From MGBC124762 sp048201935 (GTDB lineage: Bacteria; Bacillota; Clostridia; Oscillospirales; Oscillospiraceae), in the NCBI GenBank assembly GCA_048201935.1, contig DBFBGR010000003.1, positions 1 to 64,000 of the forward strand: a DNA stretch of 64,000 bases, in the 5' to 3' direction. Below are positions 32,786-42,365 of this stretch, in pieces. The translations under genes were made by a program, and so were the position numbers. Each line of letters opens with the position of its first letter. Position 1 is the first letter of the stretch. Below the pieces are notes generated by a model. The model did no database searches. It saw nothing but the letters and a program-made list of their open reading frames with translations, and had not been told where the DNA came from.

Positions 32786-34399
32786 ATGTGGAAAAAACTG
32801 TTTCTGACCCTGTGTTTGACCCTGGGGCTGGCCACCGCGGCCTCGGCGCTGGAGGCGGAGGTCACCATGCGTAGCCTGGTGACGGTATCCGATGGCGTGG
32901 AGCTGAGCTACCACGTGAAAAACGCCTCGGAAGAGCCGGGGCAGGCCCTGGCCCTAGCCGCCCTCTATGACGAGGGCGGCGTTATGCTGGAGCTGAAGGC
33001 CCAGAGCATAAAGCTCTCCGCCGGCGGCTGGCAGGACGCCCGGGCGCTCTTTGACCCTCAGGAGACCGCCGCCTGGGCCAAGGTCTTCGTGGTGGGCGAC
33101 TGGACCGGGCTTCGCCCCTTGGGGGCCGCCGGGTCCATGGAGCTCTCCGAGGAGGTCCCCATCGACAGTTGGCAGGAACTTGTGGACCAGGTGGGCACCG
33201 CCCCCAGGGGCACGGTGTTTCGGCTCCGCAGCGGGGTCATCCCCTGCGGCAGTGAGCTCAAGCTCAAGGCCACCCGGCCCCTGACCATCCGGGGCAGCGA
33301 GGAATCCACCACGATCCTGGACTTCTCCGGTTGGAGTGACCAACTGCTCAATACGCCGGACGAGGTGAAGTACACCGGCATCTCCATCAACGGCAGCAAC
33401 GTCACCCTGGAAAACCTCATCGTCCAGGGCGCGCCCGGCGTGGGGGTGCGGATGAGGGGTACGACCAGCGGCTACAATCTGGCCCAGAACATCGTGACCC
33501 GGTATAACCACAACTCCGGCTTTTACCTCTCGGATTCCGCCCACCACTGCACCCTCCGGCAGTGCGACTCCTACCGCAACCTGGACATCTACAAAAAGGG
33601 CCAGGACGCCGACGGCTACTCCGTCAGCCTGAATCTGGGGGCCCATGTGCTCATGGACAACTGCCGGGCCTTTGAAAACGCCGACGACGCCTATGATAAC
33701 TTCAACAACCACAACGACGTGACCTACCTGGACTGCTACGCATGGAACAACGGCGGCGTGGACTGCTACACCGGCAAGCAGGATGTGGACAATGGCCTGA
33801 GCGTGGACCGCAACCTGGGCCTGGTGCGGCTGATATGCAAAGAGGACCCGGCCTTCGCCGCCGCGTTGGACCAGGGCAAGTGGGAGCTGCCCCTGGACAT
33901 GGTGATGACGGTGCGGGACCCGATCGATTCCAGCAAGTCCATCCAGGTCACCCTGGGCCAGTACATCACCACCGTCTGGGAGGGCAACGGCAACGGCTTC
34001 AAGTTGGGCTCCAGCGCCAACGACCCCAGCAAGGACCGCTGGCCTGTGGGCGAGGAGGCCTTCCGGCGGCTGGAAAACTGCATTTCCTTCGATAACGGCG
34101 TCAAGGGCTTTGACCGCAACGGCGGCACCTTTACCGTGGCGGTGACCAACTTCCTTAGCTTTGGCAACGGCCGCAATTACTCCTGCGACAAGCTGAGTAG
34201 TCCCGTGGTGAAAAACGCCCTGACTTACCGGGAAGGGAAGGATGCCAACAGCACCGACAAGAATTTCAAGCTCACCAGTTTGGATAAGACCCGGGGCGAG
34301 GCCATGGTCCAGGTGGTCTACCAGCGGGCCCGCGAGCTGGAGGCCATGCTCCGAGCGGACAAGATCCCCGGCCGCTTCATCATCGACCCTCAGTGGTAA
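32786..34399 (+). CDS. Secreted PL9-family-like pectate lyase (right-handed beta-helix)
   Basis: 537 residues from ATG 32786 (a GTG at 32777 is the alternative). A signal peptide (about 1-23, LFLTLCLTLGLATAASA) indicates export. After an N-terminal beta domain (about 24-125) comes a parallel beta-helix. PL9 hallmarks are seen: calcium ligand region DADGYSV near residue 274 and NADDAYDNF near 300, and NGNGFKLGSS near 405 with the Lys that acts as catalytic base in PL9 enzymes. It should cleave pectate in the gut lumen by beta-elimination. Family is by motif pattern, not alignment. It overlaps nothing and follows sir2 closely. Confidence 0.75.
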   Translation: MWKKLFLTLCLTLGLATAASALEAEVTMRSLVTVSDGVELSYHVKNASEEPGQALALAALYDEGGVMLELKAQSIKLSAGGWQDARALFDPQETAAWAKVFVVGDWTGLRPLGAAGSMELSEEVPIDSWQELVDQVGTAPRGTVFRLRSGVIPCGSELKLKATRPLTIRGSEESTTILDFSGWSDQLLNTPDEVKYTGISINGSNVTLENLIVQGAPGVGVRMRGTTSGYNLAQNIVTRYNHNSGFYLSDSAHHCTLRQCDSYRNLDIYKKGQDADGYSVSLNLGAHVLMDNCRAFENADDAYDNFNNHNDVTYLDCYAWNNGGVDCYTGKQDVDNGLSVDRNLGLVRLICKEDPAFAAALDQGKWELPLDMVMTVRDPIDSSKSIQVTLGQYITTVWEGNGNGFKLGSSANDPSKDRWPVGEEAFRRLENCISFDNGVKGFDRNGGTFTVAVTNFLSFGNGRNYSCDKLSSPVVKNALTYREGKDANSTDKNFKLTSLDKTRGEAMVQVVYQRARELEAMLRADKIPGRFIIDPQW

Positions 34400-34408
34400 G
34401 GAAAAAGC

Positions 34409-34444
34409 AAACCGCCCGGCCAAGCTTGGCCGGGCGGTTTTTGC
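34409..34444. terminator. Bidirectional terminator after the pectate lyase gene
   Basis: A perfect palindrome, AAACCGCCCGGCCAAG with its complement (34409-34440), is followed by Ts (preceded by GAAAAAGC). It separates the lyase gene from the convergent S41 protease gene. Confidence 0.92.
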
Positions 34445-34460
34445 GTAAAAGAGGCTGGTT

Positions 34461-36245
34461 TCAGTTCAAAATGGAGAGGTAATAGAGCAGGGAATAGAGG
34501 ACCTGGGCGGTCTCGGCCCGGGTGGCGGGGGCGTGGGGGTCGATGGCGTCGGGCTCGTCCCACAGAAGGTTGACGGGGTCGTTTTGCTCGCCCAAAGCGC
34601 AGGAGAGCAGCCAAACCGAGGGCCGGGCCCACGTATCGTACTCCGCGAGGACCCGCAGGTCCCAGTCCGCCGCCGTGGCCCGCCGGGCCACCAGGTCCAT
34701 ATCGTCGTTGAGCCAGCAACCCAGGCGGCCCAGGACGGTGAAGAGCTCCTGCCGGGTCAGGGTCCGCTCCGGGGAGAAGCAGTCCTCGCCGGTGCCCTCC
34801 ATCATGCCCTGGGCGGCGATGGCGGCCACGGCCTCGGCGTACCAGGCCGTCTCGTCCACGTCGGCAAAGCCCGCGCCCTCCGCCGGGGCCCAGCAGCGCA
34901 GAGCGTTGGTCAAAAGCTGGGCCAGCTCCGAGCGGGTCAGCGCGTCCTGGCCGTGGAAGAGACCGTCTTGCTTGCCGTTGACAAGGCCGTAGGCCCGCAG
35001 GGTGTTGATGGCGCGGTTCTCGCCGGTGTCCTCCAAAGCGTCTTCAAAGCGGGTCTCGGCCACAAAGAGCTCGGCTACCTCGTCCCGGGTCTGCTGCCAG
35101 CTTTCCGGGGCCTGGGCAAAGGCGGCGGCCAGATTCAGCGCCAGGCTCTCCGCGTCCACCGGGTCCTCCACCCAAAAATCGGGGATCACGCCCAGGGTGT
35201 GGTTGGTGTTGCCGCCCGGGGAGTAGAACCGGGCGATGGTGACCTTCAGGCAGTCGCCGTCGAAATAGTCGGGGTAGTTGGTCTGGTCAAAGACCCCCTG
35301 GGCCACGCCCTTACCGTAGGTCCGCTGGCCTACGATGACGGCGGCGCGGTAGTCCCGCAGCGCGGCGGTAAAGGCCTCGGAGGCCGAGGCGGAGTACTCG
35401 TTGACCAGCACCACCACGGGCTTGGTGGTGGCGGGGACGGAGCGGGAGGGGTAGAAGTCGTAGACGTAGCCGTCGGGGCTTTCCTCGTCCTGGGTCCGGG
35501 CCCGGAGGGAGAGCATATTCCCCGGCCCGCAGAAGAGCCCGGCGGTGCGGGTGGCGGCGTCGGTGAGGCCGCCGGTGTTGTTGCGAAGGTCGATGAGCCA
35601 GCACTGGGCCTCCTTGCCGTACCGGCCCATGAGGTCGTGGAAGTGGCCCAGGGTCTCCTGCCCCCAGGTGGCGCACTGGATATAGCACACCCCGCCCTCC
35701 AGCAGCTTGCCGGTGGTGGCGCTGACGTAGACGGTCTCCCGGGTCAGCCGCACGGTGCGGCGGCGTTCGCCCCGGAGGTATGTAATGGACACCTGGGAGC
35801 CCTCCTGGCCCCGGATGCGCTCGATGACATCGTCGGGCTCCATGCCCTGCACGTCTACGCCGTCCACCGCCACGATCACGTCGCCCGGCTCCAGTCCGCC
35901 CTTGGCGGCGGGGCCGTTTTCAAAGACCTCGCCGATGGTGAAGGGGTCGTCCGCCGTCAGTTGGGCGGAGATGGAGATACCGATGCCCACCAAAGCCTCG
36001 TCGCTCATGGAGCTGAGGAAGTCCTGGTACTCCGTGGCGGTGAGGTACTCGGTGTAGGGGTCGCCCAGAGCGTCCAGGATCTGGGCGGTGGTGGGCAGGT
36101 CCAAAACGTCCTGGTCCACCGGGTCCACATAGTATTGCTCCAATAGCTGTCTTGTCTGCTCCGCCGTCAGCGCCGAGGCGGGGGCCGCCAGCAGGGCGAA
36201 GACCAGTAACAGGGAGAGAAATGCGCGAATTCGGTTCTTTTTCAT
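34461..36245 (-). CDS. Secreted S41 C-terminal-processing protease with SLH domains
   Basis: 594 residues: signal peptide about 1-25, a PDZ domain about 85-165 (GGLEPGDVIVAVDGVDVQGM), and the tail-specific protease domain with the nucleophile Ser near 285 (YSASASEAF) and Lys near 311 (TYGKGVAQ). The C-terminal part (about 405-590) carries SLH-like repeats, e.g. FADVDETAWYAEAVAAIAAQGMM, expected to bind the cell-wall polymer. It probably processes envelope or exported proteins. The start has AGGAGG upstream and follows the pyrophosphatase gene by 18 bases, so the two form an operon. Confidence 0.9.
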   Translation of the reverse strand: MKKNRIRAFLSLLLVFALLAAPASALTAEQTRQLLEQYYVDPVDQDVLDLPTTAQILDALGDPYTEYLTATEYQDFLSSMSDEALVGIGISISAQLTADDPFTIGEVFENGPAAKGGLEPGDVIVAVDGVDVQGMEPDDVIERIRGQEGSQVSITYLRGERRRTVRLTRETVYVSATTGKLLEGGVCYIQCATWGQETLGHFHDLMGRYGKEAQCWLIDLRNNTGGLTDAATRTAGLFCGPGNMLSLRARTQDEESPDGYVYDFYPSRSVPATTKPVVVLVNEYSASASEAFTAALRDYRAAVIVGQRTYGKGVAQGVFDQTNYPDYFDGDCLKVTIARFYSPGGNTNHTLGVIPDFWVEDPVDAESLALNLAAAFAQAPESWQQTRDEVAELFVAETRFEDALEDTGENRAINTLRAYGLVNGKQDGLFHGQDALTRSELAQLLTNALRCWAPAEGAGFADVDETAWYAEAVAAIAAQGMMEGTGEDCFSPERTLTRQELFTVLGRLGCWLNDDMDLVARRATAADWDLRVLAEYDTWARPSVWLLSCALGEQNDPVNLLWDEPDAIDPHAPATRAETAQVLYSLLYYLSILN

Positions 36246-36263
36246 GCGTTGGCCTCCTGCGCC

Positions 36264-37931
36264 TTAGGGTCTCGGGCCCTGCTTGATGGCGCCCAGCAGG
36301 GCGGGGATGACTTGTTTTTTGCGGCTGACCACGCCCTCGAGCCGGGCCGCGCCGTCCTCTACGTCGACATGGAAAGCCCGCTGGGCCAGCTCCTGGGCCC
36401 CCTCGCCCACCATGACCAGATAGGTGGTGGAGGTGGGGATATAGGTGAACATGCAGAAGATATAGTCCAGCCGCTGTTTGGAGAGGGCGGTGGGCAGATA
36501 GGGGGTCAGCGCCGCCCGGGCCGCCTCCAGGTTCTTCTCGGTCATGAAGTAGCCGTGGCCCACGCCAAAGCGCACCGGGCCGCTGGAGAATATCTTGTAA
36601 TCCGTTCGTAAGATCTCCTCTGGCGACTTGCCCGAAACGTCGCCGCCGCGGTCGAACATGGTCTCGGCGTAGGACTCCATGTCTACCCCGGCCAGCTCCG
36701 CCAGCCGCTGGGCGTGGCGGCGGTCCACGTCGGTGCAGGTGGGGGAGCGGAACATCAGCGTGTCGGACAAGATGGCCGAGAGCATCAGCCCGGCGGTGGC
36801 CCGGTCGGGGACCACGCCCGCTTCGTCGTAGAGCTGGGAGACGATGGTGCAGGTGGAGCCCACGGGGACGTTGCGGAAGAACACCGGCCCCGCCGTCTCC
36901 AGCGCGCCGATGCGGTGGTGGTCCACGATCTCCAGCACCTCCGCCTCCTCCAGACCATCCACGGCCTGGGACTTCTCGTTGTGGTCCACCAAAATGAGCT
37001 GCTTTTTCCGCAGATTCAGTAGATTTCGCCGGGAGATGAGCCCCAGGCAGCGGTTGGCCTCGTCCACCACCGGGAAGTAGCGGTAGCGAAGCTCGGCGGT
37101 GCGCTTTTGCACCGTCTCCACCAGCGTGGTGGGGGTGAAGGTGACCAGGTCCTGGGTCTTCATGGAGTGGCCGATGGGGGCGGACTGGACGATCATCTGC
37201 CCGGCCACATAGGGGGAATAGGCCGTCTCCAGCATGACGCAGTCCTTCTCCTGGGCCAGGGTCCGGATGGTGGACGAGACCTTGGCCCCGCCGCACACCA
37301 CCACGCAGCCCGCCCCGGCGTCGATGGCGGCCAGTTGGGAGTCGGCCCGGTTGGCCAGGATGACCACGTCGCCGGGTCCGATGGCAGCCTCCATGGCCTC
37401 GGGGGTGCCCGCACCCATGACGATGCGGCCCTGGACCACCTTGCCCGCGCTTTCGGCGGCCACCACCTGGGCCTCTAAGGTCTGGGCGATGTTTTCATAG
37501 CTGGTCTGGGCCTGGGCCAGCACACGCTCGTCGATGCGGTCCAGGCTGCCGCCGGCCAGGTCCTTGACGGTGACCAGGCCCATGAGGTGGTCTTGATCGT
37601 CCACCACGCACAGCGTGTCGGTGTTGCGGTCTCGCAGGGTGTGCCAGGCCCGGCGCAGGCTCATGCCGGGCTCCACGCCCTTTTCGTGGCGGTAGTCCGC
37701 GTCCTGGAGCTGGGGACTCACGTCGGTATAGAGCATGGGGCTTTCCACGCCGAAGTAGTCCAGCACGAACTCGGTCTCCCGATTCACAAGCCCCGCACGG
37801 CAGGGCAGGTAGACGCGCTCGGGGTCCAGGGCCGCCTTCAGCCTGGCGTAGGCGATGGCGGCGCAGATGGAGTCGGTATCGGGATTCTTATGTCCCAGCA
37901 CGAGGATGGGATGGCCGGCGCTGCTTGACAT
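36264..37931 (-). CDS. ppaC: CBS/DRTGG-regulated manganese inorganic pyrophosphatase
   Basis: Hydrolyses pyrophosphate. 555 residues, longer than the 310-residue core because a regulatory insert (two CBS segments with a DRTGG domain, about residues 75-310) lies inside it. The DHH family core shows GHKNPDTDS near residue 12, EIVDHHRIG near 343, and SDTLMFRSPT near 401; the DHHA2 domain closes the chain. In homologues the CBS/DRTGG insert binds adenine nucleotides and inhibits or activates the enzyme. The gene name follows the Mn-PPase family. Confidence 0.92.
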   Translation of the reverse strand: MSSSAGHPILVLGHKNPDTDSICAAIAYARLKAALDPERVYLPCRAGLVNRETEFVLDYFGVESPMLYTDVSPQLQDADYRHEKGVEPGMSLRRAWHTLRDRNTDTLCVVDDQDHLMGLVTVKDLAGGSLDRIDERVLAQAQTSYENIAQTLEAQVVAAESAGKVVQGRIVMGAGTPEAMEAAIGPGDVVILANRADSQLAAIDAGAGCVVVCGGAKVSSTIRTLAQEKDCVMLETAYSPYVAGQMIVQSAPIGHSMKTQDLVTFTPTTLVETVQKRTAELRYRYFPVVDEANRCLGLISRRNLLNLRKKQLILVDHNEKSQAVDGLEEAEVLEIVDHHRIGALETAGPVFFRNVPVGSTCTIVSQLYDEAGVVPDRATAGLMLSAILSDTLMFRSPTCTDVDRRHAQRLAELAGVDMESYAETMFDRGGDVSGKSPEEILRTDYKIFSSGPVRFGVGHGYFMTEKNLEAARAALTPYLPTALSKQRLDYIFCMFTYIPTSTTYLVMVGEGAQELAQRAFHVDVEDGAARLEGVVSRKKQVIPALLGAIKQGPRP

Positions 37932-38064
37932 AGGCGGCGCTCCTTTCTGGCGTACAGTTCTTTAGACGTATTGTACCATAAATTGTGCCCAGTTGGTAGC
38001 GGAAATTTCAATGCCTTGGGCATATTTTCCCACCTGGAGCGTATGCTGAGAGGGGTGATGCCGC

Positions 38065-38541
38065 GTGAAAAAGTTCCGCTGGAAAATATTTTTGGCCCTT
38101 TTAGCCCTGACCGAAGGGGTGGGGGCACTGTCGGGATGGCTGAGCCGAGAGGGCATGGCCCTCTACCAGGCCGCCGCCGTGAAGCCGCCCTTGTCGCCGC
38201 CGGGATGGGTGTTTGGCGTGGTGTGGAGCGTCCTCTACGCTCTGATGGCCCTCTCCGCCACCCGGGTCTGGACCGCGCCGGCGTCCCAGCGGCGAAGCTT
38301 AGCCCTTTGGCTCTTTTTCGCCCAGCTGGCCATGAATTTTTGCTGGCCGCTACTCTTTTTCCGGCTCATGTGCTTCGCTCCGGCCCTGCTGTGGCTCATC
38401 GCGCTGTGGGCGCTGGTGCTGTGGATGACCGCCGCCTTCGAGGCGGTGGATAAGACCGCCGCCTGGCTCCAGGGGCCCTACCTGGTCTGGCTCACCTTCG
38501 CGGTCTATCTGAACTTCGCCGCCTGGTTTTTGAACCGCTGA
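38065..38541 (+). CDS. tspO: TspO/MBR-family membrane protein
   Basis: 158 residues from a GTG. Five membrane helices are visible, with the family motifs PPLSPPGWVFGVVWSVLY near residue 40 and NFCWPLLFF near 90. TspO proteins bind porphyrins and other tetrapyrroles; physiological function in Clostridia is unclear. It is monocistronic, converging on the arabinose operon across a shared terminator. Confidence 0.92.
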   Translation: MKKFRWKIFLALLALTEGVGALSGWLSREGMALYQAAAVKPPLSPPGWVFGVVWSVLYALMALSATRVWTAPASQRRSLALWLFFAQLAMNFCWPLLFFRLMCFAPALLWLIALWALVLWMTAAFEAVDKTAAWLQGPYLVWLTFAVYLNFAAWFLNR

Positions 38542-38556
38542 GCGGTATAAAAAATG

Positions 38557-38598
38557 CGTCCCCACGCCGGACTTGACCGGTGTGGGGACGTTGTTTTT
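38557..38598. terminator. Terminator shared by tspO and the arabinose operon
   Basis: CGTCCCCACGCCGG (38557-38570) pairs with CCGGTGTGGGGACG (38577-38590) with one G-U pair across a six-base loop. A T-run follows on the plus strand, and an A-run before the stem (38549-38554) gives a T-run on the minus strand. Confidence 0.9.
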
Positions 38599-38612
38599 TG
38601 AACGGGGAAGGC

Positions 38613-39314
38613 TCAGGTGTTCTGCCCGTAGTAGGCGTTGGGGCCGTGCTTGCGCAGGTAGTGCTTGTCCTGGAGCTCTTGGGGCGCGGGCTGGAGGCCC
38701 GGGGCGATGGACTCGGCCCGGTAGGCCATCTTGGCCACCTCCTCCAGCACCACGGCATTGTGGACCGCCTCCATGGGGTCCTTGCCCCAGCAGAAGGGCC
38801 CGTGGTTCTTGCAAAGGGTGGCGGGGACGGCCACAGGGTCCAGCCCCAGCCGGGCGAACTCCGAAACGATGAGCACGCCGGTATTGCGCTCGTAGCCCTG
38901 GTCGATCTCCTCCTTGGTGAGACAGCGAAGGCAAGGCACCTCGCCGTAGATGTAGTCGGCGTGGGTGGTGCCGTAGCAGGGGATGCCCCGGCCCGCCTGG
39001 GCCCAGCTTGTGGCGTAGGAGGAGTGGGTGTGCACCGCGCCGCCAATGCTGGGAAAGGCGTTGTAGAGCTCCACATGGGTGGGGGTGTCGCTGGAGGGGC
39101 GGTAGTCCCCCTCCACACGCTCCCCGGTAGCTAGGCTGACCACCACCATGTCCTGGGGCCGCAGAGCGTCATAGTCCACCCCCGAGGGCTTGATGACCAT
39201 GAGGCCCTGCTCCCGGTCCACCCCGGAGACGTTGCCCCAGGTGAAGGTGACTAGGCCGTACTTGGGCAGGAGCAGGTTGGCCTGCCAGACCTGTTGCTTC
39301 AGTTCTTCCAGCAT
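38613..39314 (-). CDS. araD: L-ribulose-5-phosphate 4-epimerase
   Basis: Converts L-ribulose 5-phosphate to D-xylulose 5-phosphate, linking arabinose to the pentose phosphate pathway. 233 residues; class II aldolase/epimerase fold with GNVSGVD, SDTPTHVELY, the zinc His pair in AVHTHSSYATSWAQAG and a third ligand region KNHGPFCWGKD. AraD-specific Tyr/His near the C-terminus (ALRKHGPNAYYGQ) fits. It is the last gene of the seven-gene arabinose operon, 11 bases after araA. Confidence 0.94.
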   Translation of the reverse strand: MLEELKQQVWQANLLLPKYGLVTFTWGNVSGVDREQGLMVIKPSGVDYDALRPQDMVVVSLATGERVEGDYRPSSDTPTHVELYNAFPSIGGAVHTHSSYATSWAQAGRGIPCYGTTHADYIYGEVPCLRCLTKEEIDQGYERNTGVLIVSEFARLGLDPVAVPATLCKNHGPFCWGKDPMEAVHNAVVLEEVAKMAYRAESIAPGLQPAPQELQDKHYLRKHGPNAYYGQNT

Positions 39315-39325
39315 CGGGCGTCACC

Positions 39326-40792
39326 TCACTTCAGCTTCCACGCCAGGTCGGACAGGAACAGGTCGTGCTCCAAGCCCTCCACGGTGGTGTCCTTGTTGAT
39401 GTGGACGAACTCGATGTCCATCATCCGGGCCCAGTCGCGCATCTGCTCGGCGGTGATGTCGTAGCTGAGCACGGTGTGGTGGGCGCCGCCGGCGGTGATC
39501 CAGCACTCCACGCCGGTGGTGAGGGAGGGCTGGGCCTGCCACATGACCCGGGCCACGGGGAGGTTGGGCATGGGCAGGATGGGCTTGACGCAGTGGATGT
39601 CCTGACAGATGAGCCGCAGCCGGCCACCCATGTCGATGAGGGAGACCACGATGGCGTCGCCCTCCTTGCCCTCGAAGACCAGCCGGGCGGGGTCCTTTTC
39701 GTTCATGCCGATGCCCAGGTGGTGGGTCTCGATCCGGGGCCGTGCGGCGGCGCAGCAGGGGCAGACCTCCAGCATGTGGGCCCCCAGGGAGTACTCCGCG
39801 CCCTCCACCAGATTATAGGTGTAGTCCTCCATGAACAGCGAGCAGCCGTTGCCGCCCTCGCCCATAGCCTTCAAAATGGCGGTCATGGCCGCCACCTTCC
39901 AGTCGCCCTCGCCGCCGTAGCCGTAGCCCTGGGCCATCAGGTGCTGGGAGGCGAGGCCGGGGAGCTGCTCCATGCCGTAGAGGTCCTGGAAGGTGTTGGA
40001 GAAGGCTTTGCAGCCCTCGGCGTCCATCATCTTCTGGATGGCGATCTCCTCCCGGGCCTGGTAGCGGATGGCGGCGATGTCGTCGGTGGCGATGTCGTAG
40101 CTGGCCTTGTAGACCTCCATCAGCGCGTCGATCTCAGCGTCGGTGACGGCGGCCATGGTCTTGACCAGGTCGCCCACCGCCCAGGTGTTCACCTGCCAGC
40201 CCAGTTTGGTCTGGACCTCCACCTTGTCGCCCTCGGTGACGGCCACCTCCCGCATATTGTCGCCAAAGCGCATGACCTTCATGCTCTTGGAGACGGCCAC
40301 GCCTATGGCGGCCTTCATCCAACTGCCCAGACGGTCCCGGACGGTGGGGTCCTTCCAGTACCCGGCGATGACCTTCCTGGGACTGCGCAGCCGGGTGGCG
40401 ATGAAGCCGTGCTCCCGGTCGCCGTGGGCGGCTTGGTTCAGGTTCATGAAGTCCATGTCGATGGCTTCGTTGGGGATCTCCTGGTTATACTGGGTGGCGA
40501 AGTGGCAGTGGGGCTTTTGTAGCGCCGCCAGGCCGTTGATCCACATCTTGGAGGGGCTGAAGGTGTGGCACCAGGTGACGATGCCGGCGCAGGAGTCGTC
40601 GTAGTTGGCGGCCTTGACCACGTCGGCGATCTCTTTGTTGGTCTTGGCGGTCACCTTGTAGACCAGCGGAAAGGGCAGCGAGCGGCTGAGCTCCTGGGCC
40701 ATCTCCTGGGCCCGCTGGGCCACGGTCTCCAGCACCTCGGGGCCGTACAGGAACTGACTGCCCACCACGAACCAAAAGGAATAGTTGTTCAA
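39326..40792 (-). CDS. araA: L-arabinose isomerase
   Basis: Isomerises L-arabinose to L-ribulose with Mn2+. The start is taken as the TTG at 40790-40792 (MNNYSFWFVVGSQFLYG), with AAGGAGGAAACTC upstream; the longer frame only adds sequence from the gap after the kinase gene. That gives 488 residues, near the usual 490-500. The AraA N-terminus, TFSPSKMWI motif, NQAAHGDREHG loop and metal-binding Glu/His region (GEGDWKVAAM) are recognised. It is between the kinase gene and araD. Confidence 0.95.
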   Translation of the reverse strand: MNNYSFWFVVGSQFLYGPEVLETVAQRAQEMAQELSRSLPFPLVYKVTAKTNKEIADVVKAANYDDSCAGIVTWCHTFSPSKMWINGLAALQKPHCHFATQYNQEIPNEAIDMDFMNLNQAAHGDREHGFIATRLRSPRKVIAGYWKDPTVRDRLGSWMKAAIGVAVSKSMKVMRFGDNMREVAVTEGDKVEVQTKLGWQVNTWAVGDLVKTMAAVTDAEIDALMEVYKASYDIATDDIAAIRYQAREEIAIQKMMDAEGCKAFSNTFQDLYGMEQLPGLASQHLMAQGYGYGGEGDWKVAAMTAILKAMGEGGNGCSLFMEDYTYNLVEGAEYSLGAHMLEVCPCCAAARPRIETHHLGIGMNEKDPARLVFEGKEGDAIVVSLIDMGGRLRLICQDIHCVKPILPMPNLPVARVMWQAQPSLTTGVECWITAGGAHHTVLSYDITAEQMRDWARMMDIEFVHINKDTTVEGLEHDLFLSDLAWKLK

Positions 40793-40826
40793 AAGAGTTT
40801 CCTCCTTGCTATGTTGTGATATCCGG

Positions 40827-42353
40827 TCACAGGACCTGGGCCGCCGTCCGCTCCACCTCCAGCAGAGCCTTGTAGCGCCGGATGTAGTCGTCAAAGCCCG
40901 CCTGGTCGGCCTGCTCGGGCTGGACGGTGGAGCCGGTGGCCTTGGCGAAGACCCGCTGGGACAGGAAGTCCCCCAGGCTCTCGCCGGGGTCCTTGTCCAG
41001 CAGGTAGGCCGCCAGCAGGGCCATGCCGTAGGGCCCGCCCTCTCCGGCGGTGTCCATGCACGTCACCGGCGCGCCGCAGGCGGCGGCCATATAGCGCTGG
41101 CCCACCACGGGGGTCTTGAAGAGCCCGCCGTGGCCGGTGAGGGAGTCGATGGCCACGCCCTCTCCGGCCAGGATGTCCATGCCCAGCTTCAGTGTGGCCA
41201 TGGTGGCGTAGAGCTGGGCGCGGAAGAAGTTGGCCAGGGTGAAGCGGGTTTCGGGGGTCCGGGCCACCAGGGGACGGCCCGCGTCCAGGTGGGTGACTCC
41301 CTCGCCCGCAAGGTAGTTGCACACCAGCACGCCGCCGCAGTCGGCATCGCCCTCCAGGCTCTTTTCATAGAGCTTGGTGTAGAGCTCCCCGGTGGAGGGC
41401 TCCGCACCAAAGAGCCGGGCGGCCTCGGCCAGGACGCTGACCCAGGCGTTGGTGTCGTTGGTGCAGTTGTTGCAGTGGACCATGGCCACCGGCGCTCCGG
41501 CGGGAGTGGTCACCAGGTCGATCTCCTCGTAGACCTTCCGCAGGGGCCGCTCCAGCACCACCATAGAGAAAATGGAGGTGCCGGCGGAGACGTTGCCGGT
41601 GCGGGGAGCCACGGCGTTGGTGGCCACCATGCCCGTGCCCGCGTCCCCCTCGGCGGGAGCAAAGGGGATGCCTGTGGGAAGCAGACCGTCCAGCAGCGCG
41701 GCGCCCTCTTCGGTGAGCCGCCCCGCGTCCTGCCCGGCGGTGAGCACCCCGGGCAGCAGGTCCCGCAGCCGCCAGGGAAGGCCCCGCTTGGCGATGAGGG
41801 CGTCAAACTTGTCCACCATGGCGGCGTCATAGTCCAGGGTCTGGCTGTCGATGGGGAACATGCCGCTGGCTTCACCCACGCCCACGGCGTGAACGCCGGT
41901 GAGGGCGTGGTGGATGTAGCCCGCCAGGGTGGTCAGGTGGGCGACGCGGGAGACGTGCTCCTCGCCGTTCAACACCGCCTGATAGAGGTGGGCGATGGAC
42001 CAGCGCTGGGGGATATTAAAGCCAAAAAGCTCCGTCAGCTCCGCCGCGGCGGGGCTGGTGATGGTGTTTTGCCAGGTGCGGAAGGGGACCAGCAGGTTCC
42101 AGTCCTTGTCAAAGGCCAGATAGCCGTGCATCATGGCCGACACCCCGGCGGCGGCGATGTTCTGCCGGTCCGCCACCTGGCCCAGAGCGGCCTTCAGCCC
42201 GGTCCAGACCTCGTTCAGCGGGTAGGTCCACACGCCGTTTTCATACCGGGAGGCCCAGGTGTAGTCTCCGGAGGAGCTGGGCTGGAAGCCGCCGTCGATG
42301 GTGACGGCCTTGATCCGGGTGGAGCCCAGCTCGATGCCCAAACAGGTCTTCAT
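40827..42353 (-). CDS. FGGY carbohydrate kinase, probable L-ribulokinase
   Basis: 508 residues of the FGGY fold: phosphate-1 motif GIELGSTRIKAVTID near the start and a second ATP-site motif GNVSAGTSIFSM near residue 262. Substrate is inferred: it sits directly before araA and araD and completes arabinose catabolism (L-ribulose to L-ribulose 5-phosphate) because no other kinase is nearby. The sequence does not read like a classical enterobacterial AraB, so xylulokinase-like activity cannot be excluded. Start ATG follows permease 2 by 12 bases. Confidence 0.8.
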   Translation of the reverse strand: MKTCLGIELGSTRIKAVTIDGGFQPSSSGDYTWASRYENGVWTYPLNEVWTGLKAALGQVADRQNIAAAGVSAMMHGYLAFDKDWNLLVPFRTWQNTITSPAAAELTELFGFNIPQRWSIAHLYQAVLNGEEHVSRVAHLTTLAGYIHHALTGVHAVGVGEASGMFPIDSQTLDYDAAMVDKFDALIAKRGLPWRLRDLLPGVLTAGQDAGRLTEEGAALLDGLLPTGIPFAPAEGDAGTGMVATNAVAPRTGNVSAGTSIFSMVVLERPLRKVYEEIDLVTTPAGAPVAMVHCNNCTNDTNAWVSVLAEAARLFGAEPSTGELYTKLYEKSLEGDADCGGVLVCNYLAGEGVTHLDAGRPLVARTPETRFTLANFFRAQLYATMATLKLGMDILAGEGVAIDSLTGHGGLFKTPVVGQRYMAAACGAPVTCMDTAGEGGPYGMALLAAYLLDKDPGESLGDFLSQRVFAKATGSTVQPEQADQAGFDDYIRRYKALLEVERTAAQVL

Positions 42354-42365
42354 CTCGCGGCCCCC

